From assembly GCA_018136815.1 (NCBI GenBank), contig CM030932.1:7434001-7498000 (forward strand): 64,000 bases of DNA, read 5' to 3'. This stretch comes from Isochrysis galbana. Taxonomy: Eukaryota > Haptophyta > Isochrysidales > Isochrysidaceae. Shown here one piece after another: positions 33,801 to 43,253 of this stretch. The notes beneath the pieces were generated by a model. That model did no database searches, was not told where the DNA came from, and was given only the letters and a program-made list of their open reading frames with translations. A program made the translations under genes and the position numbers. Positions within the stretch are counted from its first letter, which is position 1; each line of letters begins with the position of its first letter.

Positions 33801-34508
33801 GGGCCGTATGAAACTCGACCATCTCTCAATGTGCCGTCTCAATTTCGAAGCCTGCAGGGTCACGTGTGCTTTCAGAATCCGGGAGCCCCCTGAGCTCCTT
33901 GGGAGGCGTGCTGAGAGGGCGAGGACTCCATGTAAATCGTCAACATGTGCCCTCCACAGTCCTAGACATCGCGCTAGAGAACTCCTTCGAGTCCACAGAA
34001 GAGCAACCAAACAATGACCCTTGACGCACTTCACGAGTTCGAGCCTTGCGGAGCCCCGATCAATCCAGTGGTGGAATGCTCTATGCAGCATTGTCCGGCG
34101 GCACCTCGCTGCTACCATGGCCCTCAGCTCCTCCCTTTGCGAAAGCGCGTGGAGCGCGCGCTTCCATCGGCGAAGCAGGCGCCAGCGCACAAAGGCACCA
34201 TGCGCGCTCTTCGTCGGCGAGCGAGCGTTCCGCCTAACCCACTCCCTCCACCGGAGAAGTGCGAGGCGCATGGGCACTCGGCCGAGCGTAACCGACGGCA
34301 GCGGCCGTGCAGGGCGAGGCGCCGGCGGCACGTAGCTCCATCCGGCGAGGAGGGGGCGGCGCGATGAGAGGTACGTCTCCCCCGGCCCTACTCGGCCATC
34401 CCGCACCCCACGCGATGAGGGGACAGCGCGAGGGCGGCCCACCCAACCACTCGACATTCGAATCGCCTCACAACATTCAGCCGATCGACTGACCGCCACT
34501 CCGCACAC
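30843..34508 (-). CDS. Sfi1-like Trp/Leu repeat protein, 1221 aa, single exon
   Basis: An unbroken frame of 3.66 kb. It is very basic, and from about residue 80 to 880 it repeats units of the kind L..W...V/L.....R with a tryptophan every 25-40 residues (LLRWREWVRR, AFHHWIDRGSARL, CLGLWRAHVDD, HIERWSSFI, FRRWRRWLHS). This is the pattern of Sfi1-type centrin-binding helices. The C-terminal 300 residues turn Ser/Pro-rich and then coiled-coil-like (LHRLRVDLMATEQERLRTML). Sfi1 proteins bind centrin at centrosomes, basal bodies or spindle poles; that role here is inference. A start at the second Met is possible. The long loopless helical frame and strong residue bias make chance unlikely. Confidence 0.65.
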   Translation of the reverse strand: MCGVAVSRSAECCEAIRMSSGWVGRPRAVPSSRGVRDGRVGPGETYLSSRRPLLAGWSYVPPAPRPARPLPSVTLGRVPMRLALLRWREWVRRNARSPTKSAHGAFVRWRLLRRWKRALHALSQREELRAMVAARCRRTMLHRAFHHWIDRGSARLELVKCVKGHCLVALLWTRRSSLARCLGLWRAHVDDLHGVLALSARLPRSSGGSRILKAHVTLQASKLRRHIERWSSFIRPRQLEQALRSKVFVDGETGGSRLRWLVGGLHKMLCLHELFDVWHRAVCMKRADCVLHARAARLDHQSIGPQRHMAYAMNRLRRWAEAALSERWGARRLRLLRGFLVLQRASKVCALITDDGSSHKSGAVIGAIAGRERVDASSIGVQGSSSLPLATCKTSETVHDQLLQLSGACSASSSVMEGHACEGSATNMPHGFSLCPSTPVAPSAETIANTSDARHDGGALHTLRRLYLRWHGGASTRLCRRSAARSSRQHARSLALRCVLRRLRQVRVRKGAAALEGLRANQLRLMARAIGWSIARQLKHGMTRWKLRAPPFLHPWRGGSWWKKWATKTKRNRETMRLNDIAGAGYLRMTWARIRLAAMHQSQLNIRCTRLCKLAAYAFLRSQLVRLRAGTANLSREAGDRAILLHKAFAFRGIGPGGVHRDTRRRSRSGGGNVVQQDMDIAALWRARETASLVIARYRVRRSFLIWCNSWWWQRRRLHAIAELVVDRRRRAIYKMRAALAAAARRGRVMVWALLRLQMLAFRRWRRWLHSQVMCGKGARRNGQPCALREMAKAAWTAMVLQHAIRSLAYAASLGRVDQIHHSLTTDIRRSFAGRRAMRALVSVAGLHAAHREAITTLRASSSRRILAHLRRAAVTLAARRHVEAVRMHRSEAHNRRRALRRGFRRLLSFVGGPSNLRPLAPPPSLESVSPILPLDVSFASEREPPAQSLKPLFARNPRSSTATPWTVAGACSGRLSAPTETSTSVPLPPSCWGSPLMSETQWQVSHPPEGATLPPSLQTAAETSAGSARRSSAATSSAVPAQLLPSSDAIAMRLQVRQLHDAIRYHHSTALLHRLRVDLMATEQERLRTMLEVRASSDSSHSAHLLSLRDAEDRARTDALRGDLTKLEGMLELRLDEVGFVGSSMYVHHSFDRRKFVHDEASRATFYANSHNDFVPSGITCQTPKSRVRPCSSSFMNGLHAERKGGRTPGVRIPSARDRS

Positions 34509-36545
34509 GGAGGCTGTGAATAGAACCGAAGCAAAAATCTACTTGTACTCGTACTAGAGATTTAGTACTTTACGTACAGTAGGGGCGCATCATTAAGAAA
34601 ACAGAGAATTTTGTCCTCTTTCCTTTCCTTAGCGCTTAGCGCTCGGCCGCGAGACAATAGGAGTTTCTTAAGCTGAGTTTCTTGCGCGGTTTGCCGAGAG
34701 CTACAATATATAGAGGTTTCTTAGCGTGCTGCTTTCTTGTGACTTGTGATGGTGACCGGCGCTTGTTGCTTGTTGCTTGTTGCTTGTTGTCCCCTAGTAG
34801 TTTCTTGCTACGGCGGCGCCTCTCATCACCTTTCACCTATTCGCCATCTCTCTTCCTCGTTGTCTGATGAGCTTACGTTGCTAAGAACTAGGTTTTTGCC
34901 AATTTTTGCACTTAGAAAACACAAGGGCGAGCGTGAAGATGAGTGACGAGCGTTGATCGCCGATCGCCCCCGGGAAATGATTGTGAGGACGTCTGGTTGG
35001 GCGGGGGGCAGGGGGTATAGGTATAGAGATTTGCAGAGTTTCGGTCAACACCCAGATTTTCTCTTCTGCCTTCTCTCCTCTCATCTTCTCTCTTCTCATC
35101 CTCTCTCTTCTCTCTTTCACGTTCTTACCTTCTTACCCCCTGGGTCTCGTTGGTCGTTGGAGAGAGAGGGACGTTCTCAACACGCCCATCTTCCATCCAT
35201 CTTCGCATACCCTGTGATGCGATTACCCCCGACAGCTTAAAAACTCTATAAATAATATCATGGAAATACATATTAAGAGACTTCTATAGAGTGGAATTCG
35301 AATCTTTCTTACGAGTAATATCACTATACACTAGTCATGGAAGCCACACTAGACACTAGACACTAGTATGAGGTTTACCCCGGAGAGCCCAACTTCGAAC
35401 CGAGCCCGGGCGCGCTGCTGTCGCATTCGCGTTGTCTCAGGAGCCAGAGAACTTGTTCTTGGTCACCAGCCCGGTGTCCGGCCCGCGCCGCATACGCATA
35501 CGGAAGCTGCTTAGCTAGAGACGCCAATCGCGCGCGACGCGCCCCTCCTAGGCCTAGCTAGGCCGCATCGAGATCTCGGGCGCCGCGGCACAATACGTAC
35601 GCGCACTGACGTCCACCACCGGAGAGCCCTACTTCGAACCGACGCACGGCCATCACCATCTTCTCCCCCATAACCCATCGCTTGAATTAAGACATAAGTT
35701 GCACATAAGACAGGCTAGAAACTTGTATACTTACACGCACTCACACGCGCGCGCTAGCCCTTGCTTGCGCACATACGACATACGACTTAGGCCACACACA
35801 TACAACACGCACAACGCACAACCAAGGGCACAAACAAAGGCAAAGCGACTCAAGGCGGCAAGACAAAAAAACAAAGCGCACAAACACTCTCGAGGCTTGA
35901 TGGTCACACGCGAAAAGGGGGCCAGTACGCGCGTCGTACGCAAAAGGATCATGCACCAGCCTTCGCTAGGGATGGCAGCACAAGCTCGACGGGCCCGCAC
36001 ATTGTGCAAGCCCGATGCTTGACATCGTTGTCTGCAGAGATGAACAGGCAAAACAAGCCCCGCACCTTTCAGAAACGAACAGCACGAGAGGTGCCTGCTG
36101 AGAACATCCTGCTTCGACTGCTCAACCGAATCCCCAACAGGCGTGCGTAAAACGCACCATGACGCGTCGACGTTATGCGTGTGTAGACCTATGCAACCTC
36201 ATTATCTGCCCTCGTTGCAACCTCATTATCTGGCCTCGCCACGCAAGACCAACACTCAGGCTCAGAGCCACACGACAACACGCAATGCACAACATCACAA
36301 GAAAAAGTCTGTGCGCCATGTTTGGCGATTTCCTTGTCCGGGCAACGATTTGCCACTGCTAGCACAACCAAATGGTGGAAAGTCTGTGCGCCATGTGTGG
36401 CGATTTCCTTGTCCGCGCAACGGCTTGTCACTGCTAGCATAACCAGATTGTGGCTCTTGCGTGTGAACTCTCCGCCCTGCCACGAGGACATGCGCACAAT
36501 AGGCACCTGACATTACCGCCAAAATATACAGCGTAAGCTTGTTCG
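34509..36545. other. Intergenic region with several simple repeats
   Basis: 34750-34800 holds TTGCTTGTTGCTTGTTGC. 35075-35125 holds TCTCTTCTCATCC units. A 28-bp direct repeat with CCGGAGAGCCC(A/T)ACTTCGAACCGA occurs at about 35376 and 35620. 35340-35370 has ACTAGACACTAG units. No gene is supported; the only long ORFs are antisense pairs in basic low-complexity sequence. Confidence 0.45.
36304..36453 (+). repeat. Two-copy 75-bp tandem repeat
   Basis: Units 36304-36378 and 36379-36453 start AAAGTCTGTGCGCCATGT and differ at roughly ten positions. The unit is a multiple of three, so it stays open on both strands (KSVRHVWRFPCP on plus). Its length and position directly downstream of the 36546 stop suggest a 3'-flanking duplication. 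Confidence 0.9.
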
Positions 36546-37694
36546 CTAGCTCGATTCGGCGGGCGTCTCGGTAACCTTCACGTCATCAGCACCCATGGCA
36601 ACAAGAGCATCGGAGAGGACTTGCTTAAGATATCGCAATTGCTCAAGCATGTCTACCGACGTGCGCTGCAATCTTTCGATCTGCTGCGCCTGAGAGTCGA
36701 GGATGGTCTCGAGGTCCTCGCGCTTCCTCTTCTTCGACTCGCTCCCGCCGCCTGAAGTTGCAAGTGAACACAGGAAGTCTTGGCAGGGAGACATGTATTG
36801 ACGCTGCAATCTCTCGCACAAGTGAAAATTCGCTCGCTCTGTAGCTGGGAGGATACCAACCTGCACTATCATCGCCATCCTCTCCATCGTTCTCGTCCAT
36901 CTGCTCGGTTTTACTGCCCGTTGAGGAACGATGTGTCAGCTTCGTGACGCACTTCATCGGCGTCGTTACGACAGAGAGCCCAGGCTCGCGAAGCAACAGA
37001 GTCGTATCCTGTGGGCTGATCCGAATGCGGAATCTCTGTTTATCGCGGTGACTCGAGAGCGATGTGATCCGCAGCTTGAACAACGCCGACCCTTGCATGG
37101 CTGTCACCTCGGTCTTGCCAACAAGCAGCGGCTCGCACGTGGCCAGCTGTTCAACCTGTGTGCACATGGTCGAGAAGCAGAGGCTGGCTCACATGAATAA
37201 TCAGGCTACCACGCAGAAATGGACATGGAGGAGTCAAGCCGGGCACTCACCAGCTGTCCGTTCTCATACAGCAGCTCCGCCTTAAGCGGTAGGTCAGCCT
37301 CGCGTCCTATCCCCTGATTCGGGTCAAGCACTCCGACCTTAAGCGTGAAGTGGCGCAAATTCGAGACGACCATCTCGTTCTCCTGCTCACCGTTGGGCTT
37401 CCTCTGCGCGTCAATCCTGTGGACTGTGTGATCCAGGATCTGCAGATGGCGCCCAGGCCCGTGGAGCTGCTGCGCCGGCATGAGCGAATGGCCGCCAATG
37501 GCACCAATCCCAGCCATCGTGCCCAGCATACCCGGCGTCATGCACTGCGAGAGGTTGGCTGCGGAGAGGCCGGTCTGTGCGGGCACTCCAGCCATCGCCA
37601 GTCCTCCAATGGAGTGGAGGTCTGCGTGTGTGAAGCCAGCATAGTTTTGCTGGTCTGGCGCAGACATGTACGCCACGTTGGCCAGCGTCTCCAT
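36546..37694 (-). CDS. Putative nuclear regulator: beta-rich domain, NLS and coiled coil
   Basis: Three exons, GT-AG and in phase: 37694-37251, 37155-36861, 36751-36546; 314 aa. The first 75 residues are Gly/Ala/Met-rich. Residues about 105-230 form a beta-strand-rich domain (HFTLKVGVLDPNQGIG, LPLKAELLYENGQLVEQ, ALFKLRITSLSSHRDKQRFR, VVTTPMKCVTKL). It has the look of an immunoglobulin-like or Rel-like DNA-binding fold, but I cannot name the family. An acidic linker (ENDGEDGDD) leads to a nuclear-localisation-type ESKKRKRED and a leucine-heptad coiled coil (LETILDSQAQQIERLQ). I infer a DNA- or chromatin-associated regulator that dimerises by the coil. A G-rich tract sits upstream of the ATG on the plus strand (37755-37900). 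Confidence 0.6.
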
Positions 37695-39111
37695 CCGGTG
37701 CGCCGCCGACGTGACGACTTCCGCTCTCTCCCGCCGCTGGACGAGAAGCCAAGTGGGAGGGGGGGGGATTGGGCGAGGGAGGGTTGGGTAGGAGAGGAGG
37801 GGGGGAGGGAGCAGGGGGGAGGAAGAGGGAAGAAGGGGCGGCAGCGTTGTGAAGGGGGGAGGGAAGGTGGGGGGGGGGGGGGTGAGGCTCTCTCTCGCGA
37901 AGCTTCCGGGAAGCGACGGGTTGGGAAGATAGGCTTGGGGAGGGGGAGGCGAAACAATACCGCTGGGGGAGGAGCGATCGCCCGCGGAGGGGAAAGGGGA
38001 GGGAGGGGCTCTAGCTCGTAGCTCGTAGCTCTAGCTCTAGAACTAGAACTAGAGCTCTAGTTCTTGAGCTGGAGCGGCCCAGGAAAGCTCGAACGCAAAG
38101 CAAGGCCCGTGCATTGACGATCGAATTGGACGGCTTCGCACATGGCCCAGCGCCGCGTGGAGCCATTGTGTGGAGATGGAGGATGGAGGATGGAGGATGG
38201 GGATGGAGGTGGGCTGTCCCAACAATCCCAAGGGTCAATGGCCAATGGACTGGATGACGGATGACCGGATAACTAGCAAATAACAGATAACAACACAATA
38301 GACAACAGCAATAGCAATATAGCAATAGACAATAGACAATATAATATCCTAGTTGTTAAACACAGGAACAGTGTGTTTGTTTCGTGTTTCTACGGAAGTC
38401 AAAAAAACAGTGTTTTTCACTGTGTTTCTAGGAGACCCCTATGTCCGGAACAGAGGGCTGCGCGCGCGCACGGTGACACAGAGGGCTGCGCGCGCACGCG
38501 GTGAGAGTGAGCGCGCGAGCGAGGCCATAGCATAATCAATCCCGCCACCTGATTGCCTGGCCTCTGGCCTCCCACCTAGCACCTAGCACCTATATATAGT
38601 CCTATAGTCCTATAGTTGGATGCAAGATGCAAGACAATCACAATCATGCTTGACAATTACAATTACACTCCCCCAGGAACTACCGGTAGCCTGCGAGCCT
38701 ACGGGGACTAACATATGACATATGACATATCAATAATGATAGGTATTATGAGAGTAAGATAGATAGATAGATGATAGAGATAGAATGCAAGCAAGTCATA
38801 CTCATACAAGCAACTGTTGCACTTTCTCACGACTTGGACACGCATCTTCATCATGAAGCCAATCATCCTCATTCTCCCCATCATCGCTATCATCATCACT
38901 CTCCCACATCACCACATCAGGGCGCCAACCCGCTTGTTGCACGCGCATCTGCGTATGTATCGTTTCGTGACAAAATATCAATTTGTCCGCGACAGAGTGG
39001 CTCATTCGAGAACGATTGGCACTGTGAATTTGCCCGTACACTGACCAATTCCTTTCCGCGGCGGATGCTGCCGCAGGTTGAGACAAGACCTGCGTTGCTG
39101 TAGCTGCGAGT
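37695..39111. other. Intergenic region with purine tract, CTAG-rich palindrome and TATAG repeats
   Basis: 37755-37900 is G/A-rich on the plus strand, so pyrimidine-rich in the sense of the 37694 gene. 38009-38070 is an imperfect palindrome built of GCTCTAG/CTAGAG units. 38165-38200 repeats GGATGGAG. 38590-38620 repeats TATAGTCC. No gene is supported. Confidence 0.45.
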
Positions 39112-40160
39112 AAGGCGGCTTGCCTTCATTTGGTCTCCTTTCACTCAGGGTTTCTTCCCCTCTCCGTGGGGACTCTCACCCTACCATGAGCCCCCCCCGC
39201 GAGCGCCCCGAAGGAGAGGCCCAGGAGCACCACGTACGCGACGAGAACGGCGTCGCCTTGGCTCGGTATGAGGGCGCGCCCCGAGAGGAGTGTGTCAACA
39301 GGGGCCCGGCGGGTCCCAAACTCGGCGATGTCCGGGCGATCGGAAAGAGAGCGGAGGTCCGCTGCGTGTACCCACTCGCGCACGCGGGTTTAGGGACTCG
39401 CGCGCGGTTTTGTGGGCTTTCTAATCTGACGCATTCCCGCGTATGGGGGTAAGGGGGGGGAATGAACAACTTCCTGGGGTGGTTGCACGGCCTGGGGAGG
39501 AGGGCTGCACGAGCGAGCTGCATTCCCTAGGAAGTTGTTGGTCTCCCCCCTACCCCCATACGCGGGAAGTTGTCAGATTTATGCGCGGTTTAGGGACTCG
39601 CGCGCGGTTTCATGGCGGCCGCTGGCTCCGTGTGCATCGCGTGGTGCAGGTGTGTTTCTCCCTCCTCGCGCCCCCCATCGGACCTCCCACCAAAAAAGGG
39701 AGGAAACCCCAACAACGCACTCCCCCCCCCCCGCTCTCTCAGGGAAGCGGCCTTGCGGTGGCCGCCGCCGGCGTCGCGCTCGCCGTCGCGTCGGTGCCCC
39801 GAGGGCGCCACTTCTCGCACCCCCATCACACGCTCGGGACCGTCGCCTTCGCCCTCGCCCTGCTGCAGCCGCTCAACGCGCTCGTGCGCGGGACGCCCGT
39901 CGCCCGCACCACTCGCCGCGCCGTGTGGCGGGTCGCGCACAAGGGGACGGGCTACGCGGTGCTCGGCGTGGGCGTCTACCAGGCCCTCTCGGGGCGCGCC
40001 CTCATGCCGAGCCAAGGCGACGTCGTTCTCGTCGCGTACGTGGTGCTCCTGGGCCTCTCCTTCGGGGTGCTCGCGGGGGGGCTCATGGTAGGGTGAGAGT
40101 CCCCACAGGGAGGGGAAGAAACCCTGAGGGAAAGGAGACCAAATGAAGGCAAGCCGCCTT
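39112..40160. repeat. Fold-back element: nested inverted repeats around 177-bp arms
   Basis: The outer arms 39112-39288 and 39984-40160 are reverse complements with only a few mismatches and equal length. Inside, 39436-39478 and 39525-39566 are a second inverted pair (CCCGCGTATGGGGGTA at the outer edge). A direct repeat GGTTTAGGGACTCGCGCGCGGTTT occurs at 39388 and 39590. The whole can fold into a long hairpin with an inner hairpin. It carries the cytochrome b561 fragment listed separately. A fold-back transposon or a replication-fork template switch would both explain it. Confidence 0.85.
39735..40096 (+). pseudogene. Cytochrome b561-type transmembrane domain fragment
   Basis: After a CTCTCTCAG acceptor-like site (about 39738), the frame reads GSGLAVAAAGVALAVASVP and HTLGTVAFALALLQPLNALVR. 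It continues with RAVWRVAHKGTGYAVLGVGVY and VVLVAYVVLLGLSFGVLAGG. The HTLG...QP...R and W...HK.(T)GY patterns, with spaced histidines for haem, match the last helices of cytochrome b561/DOMON proteins. The N-terminal helices and any DOMON domain are missing. The last helix is repeated, inverted, in the left arm (39288-39140). I read it as a captured gene piece, not a working gene. Confidence 0.6.
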
Positions 40161-40250
40161 AAAACTCGTGCCCTACAAACTCGCCTCGCCTCGCCAGCCC
40201 CTGCCATCACAGCCCTCCTCTCACTCACCCTCGCCTCTCGCCACTCGCTC

Positions 40251-40416
40251 GATGTCGCTCTCGCCGCCGTCCTCGCCCTCGCTCAAGCCCGCCTGCCCGC
40301 CTTCCTCTGCTGACGGGCTTCAGCCCGTCAGCGTCTCCGAAGTCGTCTCCTCAGCCGCGCCTGCCGCCGGCCGCCGGCATGCCTCCCTCCTCATTGCCCT
40401 CAGGCCCTATGGATAG
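40251..40416 (+). pseudogene. Truncated copy of the ORF1-like protein at 19446
   Basis: MSLSPPSSPSLKPACPPSS parallels the start of the ORF at 19446, and the leaders are similarly pyrimidine-rich. It ends after about 55 residues. A complementary GACGGGCTTCAGCCCGTC hairpin sits at 40313-40330. From 40417 to 41033 I see no gene, only short repeats of CTATACC-type. Confidence 0.4.
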
Positions 40417-41033
40417 CCTATGGCTATGGTCCATCACAATTCGTCAATGTGCGCGCGTGTGCGTGCGCGTATCAATTAATAGTCATGGCTTACTTGTCAT
40501 TTGCTCAACTCAATCAACAGTCAATAGCCTTACTTAGTTAGACAAGTAGGTGACGGACGATCTCCTCACCCCGCAGCGCGCTCCCGCCGATCGATCCCCT
40601 TTCGTCTCCTCGCATATCGAGCCAGTGGTCATGCTCATGCTCGATTCGTCATCTTCATGGTCAAGTGTTTGCTATTTGCTACTCCCTTGATGTCCATGCC
40701 TAGGTGGTCAGTCCACAACTAGAGCACAGCGCACAGCAAGTAGATAGAAGATAGAAGCCTACCTATCAATCGCCTATACCTATACCTATGCCTGACAGTG
40801 CTTGAAGCCTGGTGACTGGCGATGTCGCCCGTCGATATGCGATATGGATATGATAGTAGACCAGCATTGACAAGTGGTGATAGAAGCGTTGGGGCTTCGT
40901 AGAGACGTAGAGACGAGGATACAACGATAGACAGAAACCCGAACTCACTCAGAACTCAGAACTCTCGAGACCCCCGACTATTTTTGTTACTTACTGCCAT
41001 GCACTTCTAATCTGGACCGCCCGCTCCAGGCTG

Positions 41034-42094
41034 ATGGAGTCCGTCGGCCGACGGGCGCTGCTGCTCGGTGCGTCCGCTGCCATCGCGCTGCTCGTGGCAC
41101 GCCGACTCTGGCGAAGCGACGTACACCAGTCTCATCGTGGTGTTGGTCCTCTCCGCCTCTGCTGGTGGGCCCTACGCACGCGCCGGCTGCGTGCGGCTCT
41201 GTCCGAGACAGATGGGCCGAGCGTGGACCGCGCCTGCACTGTGGCGGGAGTAGACATCTCGTTCATCAAGGGGAGCGACACGGACGCGTGCGCTGGCCTA
41301 GTCGTGCTTGAACTATCCTCTCTTAACGTCCTCTACGAGGACATGGAGCGTGTTACCCTCACAGCTCCATACGTGCCAGGTTACCTCGCATTTCGTGAGG
41401 TGCGTGCAGGAGGCGCCTGCTTGCCGCAGCCAGCTTGTGCTCGTCGCCCCACGCGCTCCCACCGTCTGGATTTGGCACTCACCGTCTGGGATATTAATTA
41501 AATTCAGGTGGACTTCTTGCTGCGTCTTCTTGATCGTCTAAAGAAATCGAGGCCGCACCTCGTGCCCGATGTCATCCTCGTGGATGGCAACGGCAAGCTG
41601 CACCCGCATGGCTGCGGCCTTGCCTGTCACCTTGGTGTGCGCTCGGGGATTCCGACGATTGGAATCGGTACGTTGGCACACGTAGCGATTACATCTGGTG
41701 GTATTTCGTGGGCCTGATTGGTTTTGAACCTCTCTCGAAAGCTCACCGTCAACTGCACTGCGCCCAACGCTACGTAGGTAAGAACCTGCATCATGTCGAC
41801 GGCCTAAGCCGCGAACGCCTCCGTCGCCTTTTCGACTCAGGCGAGTGCGACAAGCCGGGTGCGCATGTGCTTCTAGTGGGCGACTCGGGTACCGTCTGGG
41901 GAGCGGCATTGCGCACGACTGCAGTCGAGGACTTTAAGCCTGTTCTTGTCTCCGTCGGCCATGCGATCAGTCTGCAGTCGGCGATTGAGCTCACCAACAG
42001 GTGCTGCTTGCATCGCATCCCTGAGCCAGTCCGACAAGCCGACCTGCGTTCGCGCGAATGGCTGCGTCGACACGGGACCGTCCAACGAAGATGA
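41034..42094 (+). CDS. ENDOV: Endonuclease V
   Basis: Three exons, in phase: 41034-41399, 41508-41667, 41778-42094; 280 aa, normal for the family. Signature motifs appear in order: VAGVDISF (D74), [12 protein letters not shown] (E122), [22 protein letters not shown] (D148), IPTIGIGKNL, and near the end VSVGHAISL and PEPVRQAD. The three acidic metal ligands are all present, and the YVPG wedge that reads the lesion is intact, so the enzyme should be active. Endonuclease V cuts DNA or RNA one phosphodiester 3' of inosine; eukaryotic forms favour RNA. The first 25 residues are hydrophobic-basic ([20 protein letters not shown]), which suggests an organelle-targeting or anchor sequence, unusual for the family. 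The start is the first ATG in the frame. Confidence 0.93.
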
Positions 42095-43253
42095 ACAGCC
42101 GCAAGGGCACAAGTTCAACTGTACAAAGAACCTACTTGCGAGCTGGCGAGGTGCGCCATGTGCCGAGCCCTAAGCTCCTTAGGGTCACCATGACAAAGCA
42201 TTTGTCCTGCGGTCAAATGCGGCACATTTGACCGCTTCGATAGACTAGGAGTCACACAATGAGAGATACGGCATTTAGCCATGGCCTGTACCCTTTGCTC
42301 GTGGGTGTGGAGATGCCAGAGGCCGTGCCCCGTGCCCCCACACTGAGTGGTGCCAGGCCCATTAGCAATCATCTGTTGCTTCGCGCTGCCTTTCACACCC
42401 GCCCACGCCATTCAGTCATCAACAACGTAGCCCTTTCTGATCTTCAATCCTTACTCATGGTGCCACGACGAAGTCGAGGGAAGGGCTTTCAGTGGCCGGC
42501 GTGGCTCGGGGTCAACCTGCGGGGTTTCCGCTTCCCACGGGCCGTTTGCGGGTGCCTTGGATGGGGGGCGGGGCCAACGGTTGCAATCGGCGGCTGCAGC
42601 CCCTCGCACGCGCGGTGTGAGTGAATGGAGGCCGCACATGCCGCGCTGTGAGGTAGCAGATGGCAGACAGATGGTGGTGCGAGCACCCCCGTCCATGCGA
42701 TGCGCTAAAGCTACTTTCTAAAGCACAACGCGCTTCTCCGCTCCATACCGCGGTACCGCGGACTGCTCCGACAGCGCGTGAGGGCTGGGGGCCGATGCGC
42801 GCAATGGCAATGGGAGCAAAGGCGAAGCATGCCACGCCCAGCCGCGAGGAATTCGCCTTAGGAGTTAGGAGTTTCGCCAGCCATAGACGCGCCTCCTCAC
42901 TCAGAGCTCTGCCCACTGGCATCGTCGCGCCAATTGATCCCTCCGCACCACCCGTAACTCAATGTTCCGCTCAATCTTATCAAGCCCCACTTTTTACACA
43001 GCCATGACTACGCATGTGATGGAGCGCTTGAACGCTCAACCGATTGGCTGATCCCACCGTGTACACCAACACATGCAAGCAAGGTTCAATGTGGCGGGCG
43101 TCGGCATAGCGGCAGCGGCACTCGGCAACAACTTCTAGGCGTTCTGTTCAAGCAGCCACACACGCACCGAAAAACGCATGCCCACCGGCTATGCCCACAA
43201 CCCTCTATCGCCCTCACCACGCCGGGATGCCAACATGTGGGAGAACGTTTGAG
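42095..43253. other. Intergenic region between endonuclease V and the MIT-domain gene
   Basis: Apart from the hairpins at 42192-42234 there is nothing I can support. ORFs on both strands are Arg/Ala-rich and overlap one another. The two neighbouring genes end here from opposite sides. Confidence 0.45.
42192..42234. repeat. Two adjacent perfect hairpins after endonuclease V
   Basis: Hairpin 1 is GACAAA-GCA-TTTGTC (42192-42206). Hairpin 2 has a 10-bp stem, CGGTCAAATG / CATTTGACCG (42210-42219 and 42225-42234), with a 5-nt loop. They start about 100 bp after the ENDOV stop and could lie in its 3' UTR. Confidence 0.7.

Noticed and set aside
35699..36051. Basic ORF pair of about 105 aa on opposite strands
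   Set aside because: Both arise from CACA/GTGT-rich sequence; no domain, no splice or start context.
42259..43007. Overlapping Arg/Ala-rich ORFs on both strands
   Set aside because: No domain, no phase-consistent splicing to neighbours; typical chance ORFs of GC-rich DNA.
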